Of a DNA stretch of 64,000 nucleotides, positions 58,229 through 64,000 are shown piece after piece; the stretch's first letter is position 1, and each line of letters opens with the position of its first letter. This DNA is from Dechloromonas sp. Dech2017 (GTDB taxonomy: Bacteria > Pseudomonadota > Gammaproteobacteria > Burkholderiales > Rhodocyclaceae): contig SSXW01000004.1 of the NCBI GenBank assembly GCA_009469585.1, forward strand, positions 62,001-126,000, given 5' to 3'. The notes beneath the pieces were generated by a model, which was given only the letters and a program-made list of their open reading frames with translations, ran no database searches and had not been told where the DNA came from. A program made the position numbers and the translations under genes.

Positions 58229-59046
58229 GCGGCGATTGCCTGGTGCTCGACCAGCCCTTCGCCAGCCTGTGGGCCGGGCAGGATGCCTTCGCCGCGGTCG
58301 ACGCGCTGGACGGCGAGGTTTTCCGGGCGCTCGAAGGCCGCCGGACCTTCCGCACCGAAGTCGGTGGCCGGGCCTATTTCGTCAAGATCCACCACGGCGT
58401 CGGCTGGCCGGAGATCGTCAAGAACCTCGTTTCGCTGCGCCTGCCGGTGCTCGGCGCCAGCAACGAGTGGCAGGCCATCGCCCGCCTCGGCGAACTCGGC
58501 GTCGACACCATGCATGCCGTGGCCTTCGGCCGGCGCGGCGGCAACCCCGCCCGCCAGCATTCCTTCATCATCACCGAGGAACTGGCGCCGACGGTCAGCC
58601 TCGAGGATTTCTGCCGCGACTGGCCGAAAGATCCGCCGCCGCTGGCGCTCAAGCGCGCCCTGATCGACCGCGTCGCCGAGATGGTCGGGCGCATGCACCG
58701 GGGCGGCGTCAATCACCGCGACTGCTACCTCTGCCATTTCCTGCTCCATCTCGACCCGCCGCCGACATCCGAGCAACTGCGCCTGTCGGTGATCGACCTG
58801 CATCGCACGCAATGCCGGGCCGCGACGCCGCGCCGCTGGCGCGACAAGGATCTGGCCGGGCTGTATTTTTCGTCGCTGGAAATCGGCCTGACCCGGCGTG
58901 ACCTGCTGCGCTTCCTGCGCGGCTATTTCCAGCAGCCGCTGCGCCGGGTGCTGGCCGACGAGGCGCCGCTGCTGCGCTTCCTGCAGCGCGAGGGGGCAAG
59001 GCTGATGGATCGTTACCAGCGCAAGTACGCGCCGCCGCCGGCATGA
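58225..59046 (+). CDS. waaP: WaaP (RfaP) LPS-core heptose kinase
   Basis: 273 residues of the WaaP kinase family. RTFRTEVGGRAYFVKIHHG near 40-58 holds the ATP Lys. FIITEELAPTVSLEDF is the hinge, and GVNHRDCYLCHFLLH near 163-177 has the catalytic HRDxxxxH loop of WaaP. LSVIDLHR is the metal-binding Asp motif. It phosphorylates inner-core heptose I. The gene overlaps waaG and the next kinase gene (ATGA on both sides), so the cluster is one operon. Confidence 0.93.
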   Translation: MSGDCLVLDQPFASLWAGQDAFAAVDALDGEVFRALEGRRTFRTEVGGRAYFVKIHHGVGWPEIVKNLVSLRLPVLGASNEWQAIARLGELGVDTMHAVAFGRRGGNPARQHSFIITEELAPTVSLEDFCRDWPKDPPPLALKRALIDRVAEMVGRMHRGGVNHRDCYLCHFLLHLDPPPTSEQLRLSVIDLHRTQCRAATPRRWRDKDLAGLYFSSLEIGLTRRDLLRFLRGYFQQPLRRVLADEAPLLRFLQREGARLMDRYQRKYAPPPA

Positions 59047-59789
59047 GTTCGTGGTGGCTCGATCCGGCCGAATCGGCCAGCCCGCTCGGCGCGGCGCTGT
59101 CCAGCCTGGCCGCCGCCTTCGCCGTCGATGGCGAACTGGTCGCCAGTTCGTCGGTCAGCCGGGTGCTGCGGGTGAGCATCGCCGGCAAGCGCTACTACGT
59201 CAAACACTACTTCGCGACCGGCGGTGGCTGGCGCAGCCTGTTCTGGCCGCAGCGCGTCGAGAAGGAATGGAACAACCTGATGGCCTTCGCCGGCTGGGGC
59301 ATCCCGACGGCGCGCCTGGTCGCCTACGGCCAGGAGCGGCGCTGGGGCCGCTTCGTGCGCGGTTCGCTGGTCACCGAGGAATTGCCGGCCACCATGGACC
59401 TCGCCCAACTGGCCCGGGCCGCCGATCCGCGGCTCAAGGACGGGGCCTGGGTGGCCGCCGTTTCCGCCCAGCTGGCGCGGGCGACGCGCACCATGCACGC
59501 TGCCGGCTTCGCCCATAACGACCTGAAATGGCGCAATTTGCTGGTCGACCGCAGCGATCCGCCGCGGCTCTACTTCATCGACTGCCCGACCGGCGGTTTC
59601 TGGTGGGGGCCCTTCCTGAAATATCGCATGGTCAAGGACCTGGCCTGCCTGGACAAGCTGGCCAAATACCACCTGTCGCGCACCCAGCGTTTGCGCTTTT
59701 ATCTCGACTACGCGCAGCGCCGGCGCCTGAACGCCGCCGATAAAAAGATCGTGCGCCGGGTGCTGGCCTTTTTCGCGGGGCGCGAATGA
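59043..59789 (+). CDS. LPS kinase-like protein (InaA/Kdo kinase family)
   Basis: 248 residues. RYYVKHYFATGGGWR has the ATP-binding Lys. AHNDLKWRNLLVD near 156-168 is the catalytic loop (HxDLKxxN) and LYFIDCPTGGFWW the metal Asp. Similar proteins act on the LPS inner core. WaaP-like architecture without the WaaP-specific HRDC loop suggests a different phosphate acceptor. Overlaps waaP and the next gene (ATGA). Confidence 0.85.
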   Translation: MSSWWLDPAESASPLGAALSSLAAAFAVDGELVASSSVSRVLRVSIAGKRYYVKHYFATGGGWRSLFWPQRVEKEWNNLMAFAGWGIPTARLVAYGQERRWGRFVRGSLVTEELPATMDLAQLARAADPRLKDGAWVAAVSAQLARATRTMHAAGFAHNDLKWRNLLVDRSDPPRLYFIDCPTGGFWWGPFLKYRMVKDLACLDKLAKYHLSRTQRLRFYLDYAQRRRLNAADKKIVRRVLAFFAGRE

Positions 59790-61189
59790 GCGATCTGCCC
59801 CGGCTCACCGTCGCCGACCTGCGGGCGGCCGGGCGCCAGCCCCCGGTGCCCTTCCGCATCGACCTGGGGGCCGGCGAGTCGCTGGAATTCCGTCGCCTGC
59901 TCCGCCTGCTGCCCGGCAAGCGCCTGGCCGGCGAGGCGCTGTGGCAGGGCCGGGCGGTCTTCGCCAAGCTGTTCGTGGCGGCTGGCGGGCAGCGCCACGG
60001 CGAACGCGAACGGGACGGCCTGCAGGCCCTGCTGGCGGCCGGCCTGCCGACCCCGGCCGTGCTGGCTGCCCGGGCACTGGCCGGCGGCGGCTACGTCGTG
60101 CTCAGCGAATTCCTCGCCGGCGGCGCAGCCCTCGACGCCGCGCCACTGGCGATGGACGGCCCGGCGGGGCTGCCTCGGGCCCTGGCGCTGCTCGGCCGGC
60201 TGCATGCCGCGAACCTGATCCATCCCGACCTGCACCTGGGCAATTTCATGCGCCATGGCGACGCCTTGCTGCTCATCGACGGCGACGGCATCCGGCCGGC
60301 CGCCGGCGAACCGGCGCTGCTCGACAACCTGGCCCTGCTCCTGTCGCAACTGCCACCGGATTGGGATGAGCGCCAGCCAGACCTGCTCGCCGCCTACGGC
60401 CGGGCCGTCGACCCGACGGCGCTGGCGACGGCGGTGCAGGCGGCGCGGCAGCGCCGGCTGCGGCATTTTTTGGCCAAGACTTTGCGAAATTGCACGGATT
60501 TTGCCGTCGACCGCAGCATTCGGCGTTTTTCCGTAGTGGCGCGCCAAGAGGCCGAGGCGCTGGCTCCCCTGCTGGCCGATCCGGACGGCCTGACGCTGGC
60601 CGGCCATCGCCTGAAGGATGGCGGCACGTGCACCGTGGCGCTGGCCGATACGGCGGCCGGCCGGGTGGTGATCAAGCGTTACAACCGCAAGGGCTGGGGC
60701 CACGCGCTGTCCCGCGCCTGGCGCCCGAGCCGGGCCTGGCATTCGTGGCTGGCCGGGCATCGCCTGGCCTTTTACGGCATCGCCACGCCGCGGCCGCTGG
60801 CCATGATCGAGGAGCGCCTGGGGCCGTTGCGCGGCCGGGCCTTCCTGGTCAACGCCTATTGCCCGGGGGGCAACCTGCTGGAGATCCTGGATCCGGCCGA
60901 AGTGCCGTCGCCGGCCCAGCAGGCGGCGCTCCTTGGCCTGTTCCGGCGGCTGGCCGATGTGAAAATCACCCACGGCGACCTCAAGGCGACCAACCTGCTG
61001 TGGCACGACGGCGCGGTGGTGCTGATCGATCTCGACGCCATGACCTGCCACCGTTCGGCCGCCGCCTTCGGCCGCGCCTGGCGGCGCGACCGGGCCCGCC
61101 TGCTGCGCAACTGGCCGGCCGATTCGGTTCTCGGCCGCTGGCTGGACGCCAACCTTCCGCCAGGCCGTGATTCGACCGGCAACAAATAA
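59786..61189 (+). CDS. Tandem LPS kinase-like protein (two kinase domains)
   Basis: 467 residues with two kinase-like catalytic loops: IHPDLHLGNFMRHGDALLLIDGDGIRP near 150-177 and ITHGDLKATNLLWHDGAVVLIDLDAM near 393-418. Each has its own preceding Lys-containing strand (AVFAKLFVAAGGQ near 60; RVVIKRYNRKGWG near 295). Thus it is a fusion of two LPS-kinase domains, perhaps with separate sugars as substrates. The last gene of the waa run; a repeat follows. Confidence 0.85.
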   Translation: MSDLPRLTVADLRAAGRQPPVPFRIDLGAGESLEFRRLLRLLPGKRLAGEALWQGRAVFAKLFVAAGGQRHGERERDGLQALLAAGLPTPAVLAARALAGGGYVVLSEFLAGGAALDAAPLAMDGPAGLPRALALLGRLHAANLIHPDLHLGNFMRHGDALLLIDGDGIRPAAGEPALLDNLALLLSQLPPDWDERQPDLLAAYGRAVDPTALATAVQAARQRRLRHFLAKTLRNCTDFAVDRSIRRFSVVARQEAEALAPLLADPDGLTLAGHRLKDGGTCTVALADTAAGRVVIKRYNRKGWGHALSRAWRPSRAWHSWLAGHRLAFYGIATPRPLAMIEERLGPLRGRAFLVNAYCPGGNLLEILDPAEVPSPAQQAALLGLFRRLADVKITHGDLKATNLLWHDGAVVLIDLDAMTCHRSAAAFGRAWRRDRARLLRNWPADSVLGRWLDANLPPGRDSTGNK

Positions 61190-61204
61190 GCCGGCAATCA
61201 AATA

Positions 61205-61267
61205 CCGTTCGCCCTGAGCGCGTCGAAGGGCGCTTGGCGCAGGGCTTCGACGGCTCAGCCCGAACGG
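61205..61267. repeat. Interspersed palindromic repeat (hairpin) between waa operon and msbA
   Basis: CCGTTCGCCCTGAGCGCGTC ... AGCCCGAACGG forms a long imperfect hairpin. GTTCGCCCTGAG...GTCGAAGGGC with its inverted arm is the sequence of a REP-type repeat I know as widespread in beta/gammaproteobacteria. It lies between convergent genes and may help termination. Confidence 0.7.
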
Positions 61268-61305
61268 TGAGCGTGCCGGCTTGATAGACAGCGGCCGGGC
61301 GCCGC

Positions 61306-63111
61306 TCAGGCGCTCGGCACCCGCTGTTCTTCCTCGCCGAACTGCAGGCTGTGCAAGCGGGCGTAGTGGCCGCCTTCGGCCAGCAGTTGCCGGTGGGTGC
61401 CGCGCTCGACGATGCGCCCCTGGTCCATGACCAGGATGAGGTCGGCCTTCTCGATGGTGGACAGGCGGTGGGCGATGACGATGGTCGTCCGGTTGGCGGT
61501 GGCGTGCTCGAGCGCCGCCTGGATGTGGCGCTCGGATTCGGTGTCGAGGGCCGAGGTCGCTTCGTCGAGAATCAGGATGGGGGCGTTCTTCAGGATGGCT
61601 CGGGCGATGGCCAGGCGCTGGCGCTGGCCGCCGGAGAGCAGCACGCCGTTTTCGCCGACCAGCGTGGCGTAGCCGTCGGGCAGGCGCTCGATGAATTCGG
61701 CGGCATAGGCGGCGCCGGCGGCGGCCTCGATCTCGGCCGGCGGTGTGCCGGCCAGGTCGCCGTAGGCGATGTTGTTGGCAATCGTGTCGTTGAACAGCGT
61801 CACCTGCTGGGTGACCAGCGCGATGTGGCGGCGCAGGTTGCGCAGCGTGAAGTCCTCGACATCGACGCCGTCGAGCAGGATCTGCCCGCTGTCGTGGTGA
61901 TAGAAGCGCGGGATCAGGTTGGCCAGCGTCGACTTGCCGCTGCCCGAGCGGCCGACCAGGGCGACCATCTGCCCGGGCTGGGCGGTGAAGCTGATGTCTT
62001 CGAGCACCGCCCGCTCGCTGCCGGGGTAGCGGAAGCTCAGCTGGCGCACCTCGAGGCGGCCGCTGACGCTTTCCTTCTCGGTGGTGCCGGTGTCGGGCTC
62101 GGCCTCGGCGTCGAGCTGCTCGAAAATGCTCTCGGCGCCGGCCAGGCCCTTCTGGATGGTGCCGCTGACTTCGGAGAGCTGGCGGATCGGCTTGGGCAGC
62201 ATGCCGGCGGCAGTCAGGTAGGCGACCAGGTCGCCGGCCGTCGAATCGCCGCGCAGGTAGAGGACCAGGAAGAGGACGACGGCCATGGTCGAAAAGGTGA
62301 CCAGTTGCAGCGTCGGCGTGAAGGTCGCCCCCGTCTTCACCATGCGCAGCTGCTTCTCGGTGTTGTTGGCGCTGGCCACGGCGAAGCGCCCCGACTCGTA
62401 GGCTTCGCCGCCGAAGCTGCGGACGACGCGGTAGCCCTGGATCATTTCCGAAGCGATGTGGGTGACATCGCCCATCGCCGCCTGGATCTTCTTGCTCTGC
62501 TTGCGGAACTTGCGGCTGGCGCTGCCTACCATCAGGCCGATGATGGGCAGGGTGAGGACCATGACCAGGGTCAGCTTCCAGTTCAGCCAGATCAGGTAGC
62601 CGAAGAGGAAGACGATGGTCAGCCCCTCGCGGATGATGACCTTGATGGCGTCGGTCGCCGCCCCGGTGACCATGGTCACGTTGTAGGTGATGCGCGAGAT
62701 CAGGTGGCCGGAATTGTTCTGGTCGAAATAGGCGTTGGGCAGGCGCAGCAGGCTGTCGAACAGGGCGCGGCGCAGATCGTCGATCAGGCCGAGCGAGACG
62801 CGGGCCAGGTAGTAGTTGCCGAGGAAGGAGCCCAAACCCTGCCAGGCGCTGATCAGCACGACGAGCAGCGGCACGCCGTAGATCAGCGGGGTCGGGCCGA
62901 GCAGCGGCAGATGGTGCTCGGCGACGCTGGCCGGCGCCGTCAGGCCGTCGACGAAATACTTGAGGATGCCGGCCAGCATCGGCTGCGACGAGGCGAAGAT
63001 GATGTAGCCGAGCAGGCTGGCGGCGAAGGCGCCGAGGTAGGGGCCGACGTAACGCAGCAGCCGGAGGTAGATCTTCAGCGAGGACGGGGACTCGGGGAGG
63101 GCGGGCTGCAT
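61306..63111 (-). CDS. msbA: MsbA, lipid A / LPS ABC flippase
   Basis: 601 residues, a fused exporter half-transporter. Six transmembrane segments lie in residues 15-310 (LGAFAASLLGYIIFA, LTIVFLFGYLIWL and others). The nucleotide-binding domain has Walker A VGRSGSGKSTLANLI near 382-396, signature LSGGQRQRLAIARAIL near 485-500, Walker B ILILDEATSALD near 506-517 and the H-loop IAHRLST. Moves core-lipid A across the inner membrane. It is convergent with the waa operon, the expected company. Confidence 0.96.
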   Translation of the reverse strand: MQPALPESPSSLKIYLRLLRYVGPYLGAFAASLLGYIIFASSQPMLAGILKYFVDGLTAPASVAEHHLPLLGPTPLIYGVPLLVVLISAWQGLGSFLGNYYLARVSLGLIDDLRRALFDSLLRLPNAYFDQNNSGHLISRITYNVTMVTGAATDAIKVIIREGLTIVFLFGYLIWLNWKLTLVMVLTLPIIGLMVGSASRKFRKQSKKIQAAMGDVTHIASEMIQGYRVVRSFGGEAYESGRFAVASANNTEKQLRMVKTGATFTPTLQLVTFSTMAVVLFLVLYLRGDSTAGDLVAYLTAAGMLPKPIRQLSEVSGTIQKGLAGAESIFEQLDAEAEPDTGTTEKESVSGRLEVRQLSFRYPGSERAVLEDISFTAQPGQMVALVGRSGSGKSTLANLIPRFYHHDSGQILLDGVDVEDFTLRNLRRHIALVTQQVTLFNDTIANNIAYGDLAGTPPAEIEAAAGAAYAAEFIERLPDGYATLVGENGVLLSGGQRQRLAIARAILKNAPILILDEATSALDTESERHIQAALEHATANRTTIVIAHRLSTIEKADLILVMDQGRIVERGTHRQLLAEGGHYARLHSLQFGEEEQRVPSA

Positions 63112-63223
63112 GGTGGGGTGCCGGGGAGGCCGGTTATCCGGAGCGCGGATTCTAGCATGGCGCCGATTTTGGCCCCAATCCGGCGGTCGACCGGTAAACT
63201 GGGGCTTTTTTGGAATCGGCCCC

Positions 63224-63826
63224 GTGAAGAAAATCGACCTGGATGCCTATCGGCGACTACGTGACGGCGGGACGGTGCTGGAATTCGATCACCACGGCGA
63301 AAAAGTCATTCGCCTGGCTGATGGAAACTTCCTCAAGATATTCCGCCGCAAGCATCTGGTGTCCTCAGCCATGTTTTATCCGTACGCCCAGCGCTTTGCC
63401 GACAATTGCCAGGCTCTGAATAGCCGGCATATTCCCTGCCCCTGCGTCGTTGATGTCTTCCGGGTGCCAGGACTCAGGCGCGATGTCGTGTGTTACCAGC
63501 CCTTGCCAGGAAAGACCATCAGACAACTGGTTGCCGATGGGTTGAGTCCGGCCGAGGCGGGTGACTTGCGGCGGTCGATCGGGGCTTTCGTCGCCCGCTT
63601 GCACCGGGATGGCATATATTTCCGTTCGCTGCATCTCGGCAATGTTGTCTTGACGCCCGAGGGGCGGTTGGGCTTGATCGACCTGGCCGACTTGACCATC
63701 CGCAGAGGAGAGCTCAATCGTCATTTGCGAATACGGAATATGCGTCACTTGCAGCGCTATCCGGACGATAATGCTTGGCTGCAGGCCGATTCGGCATTCG
63801 ATGACGGCTATCGCACTATCCCGTAA
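63224..63826 (+). CDS. LPS kinase-like protein (RIO/Kdo kinase type)
   Basis: 200 residues from GTG 63224. GEKVIRLADGNFLKIFRRKH (residues 25-44) carries the ATP Lys. YFRSLHLGNVVLTPEGRLGLIDLADL near 130-156 holds the catalytic (SLHLGNVV) and metal (LIDLADL) motifs. It lacks the usual Asp in the catalytic loop (HLGN rather than HxDLxxxN), so activity is uncertain. It is divergent from msbA and the fourth kinase-like gene of the cluster. Confidence 0.8.
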   Translation: MKKIDLDAYRRLRDGGTVLEFDHHGEKVIRLADGNFLKIFRRKHLVSSAMFYPYAQRFADNCQALNSRHIPCPCVVDVFRVPGLRRDVVCYQPLPGKTIRQLVADGLSPAEAGDLRRSIGAFVARLHRDGIYFRSLHLGNVVLTPEGRLGLIDLADLTIRRGELNRHLRIRNMRHLQRYPDDNAWLQADSAFDDGYRTIP

Positions 63827-63931
63827 AGCCTGGACAGCCTTGGCACCTGCGGCATTCGGCAATACTTCCGCGTTTCCCATGGGCGGCGCCAATCGCGTTA
63901 ATTTGTGACCGTAACAAGAGGCTTGTTTGCA

Positions 63932-64000
63932 ATGAGCAACCGTTCCACCTGCCCGATCTGCAGCGCTGCAGCCCAATACGAGTTCAGCGGCAGAGATCTC
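63932..64000 (+). CDS. Start of a class I methyltransferase-like protein (cut by window end)
   Basis: Only 23 codons are present: MSNRSTCPICSAAAQYEFSG then RDL. The N-terminal CPIC zinc-ribbon opening is common in SAM-dependent methyltransferases near LPS/glycan genes. The assignment rests on that opening alone. Confidence 0.4.
   Translation, partial: MSNRSTCPICSAAAQYEFSGRDL

Noticed and set aside
57121..59046. A 641-codon + strand frame across waaG and waaP
   Set aside because: High-GC alternative frame of two secure genes; Arg/Gly/Ala-rich with no domain.
61351..63264. A 637-codon + strand frame opposite msbA
   Set aside because: Composition is that of an antisense shadow (Gly/Ala/Asp/Gln-rich without hydrophobic order) and msbA on the minus strand is certain.

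Overview
The window is chromosomal DNA of a high-GC Gram-negative bacterium, most likely a betaproteobacterium near Rhodocyclales (Azonexus/Dechloromonas type). The basis is miaB beside an elongator tRNA-Met at the left edge and an LPS-core cluster (waaG, waaP and further LPS kinase-like genes, msbA) at the right edge. Taxonomy is an inference from gene content and style; no rRNA is present. 

Between these chromosomal flanks lies one integrated mobile element of about 56 kb. It is inserted at the 3' end of tRNA-Met: a 21-bp direct repeat covers 1018-1038 and 56968-56988, and a tyrosine integrase starts right after the tRNA. The right copy looks like a shrunken tRNA relic that keeps both acceptor-stem halves. 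A related 24-bp motif sits just inside each end (1103-1126 and 56866-56889) and may be the integrase arm-type site. The element carries a MobA/MobL-type relaxase, a partner protein and a plausible oriT (about 30599-30660), but no type IV secretion genes, so it looks mobilizable rather than self-conjugative. 

Layout: (1) 1-1.1 kb miaB and tRNA-Met; (2) 1.1-6 kb integrase, a structured leader and a four-gene run (DUF6876-like, metallophosphoesterase, AAA+ ATPase, unknown); (3) 6-11.5 kb a GTAAC-iteron region followed by a leftward replication-type operon (RepB-like primase, DUF927 helicase, and a tandem partial duplicate of the helicase N-terminus); (4) 11.7-18.7 kb a degenerate IS630-like transposase, small membrane proteins, an unknown two-gene operon beside a WYL regulator, and small secreted proteins; (5) 18.7-22.2 kb a nuclease, an SRAP protein and an SOS-controlled umuDC operon; (6) 22.2-32.4 kb accessory genes (HExxH peptidase, H-NS-like protein, DEDD exonuclease, cold-shock/DUF1294 protein), two or three candidate small RNAs, mobilization genes and an HD hydrolase; (7) 32.6-53.7 kb a tightly packed rightward run of nine genes that looks like a DISARM-related anti-phage operon; (8) 54.1-57 kb a second, inverted GTAAC-iteron region, a DUF2779 nuclease gene and the right attachment end; (9) 57.1-64 kb the chromosomal LPS region. 

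The nine-gene run is the centre of interest. It combines a giant SF2 helicase with a possible C-terminal nuclease, a DrmD-like SNF2 helicase, a small RuvC/RNase H-like protein, an Eco57I-type adenine methyltransferase whose recognition half differs in base composition, a SIR2 protein with a separate 940-residue partner, an unknown 550-residue protein, a two-HKD phospholipase-D-type protein and an AbiGi-like protein. Most junctions are overlapping or within a few bases, which implies co-translation. Other notable signals are a 200-nt transcribed element with two hairpins resembling type I-F CRISPR repeats, a paired 21-bp tandem operator-like motif found before two unrelated genes, and the duplicated, inverted GTAAC regions 48 kb apart.
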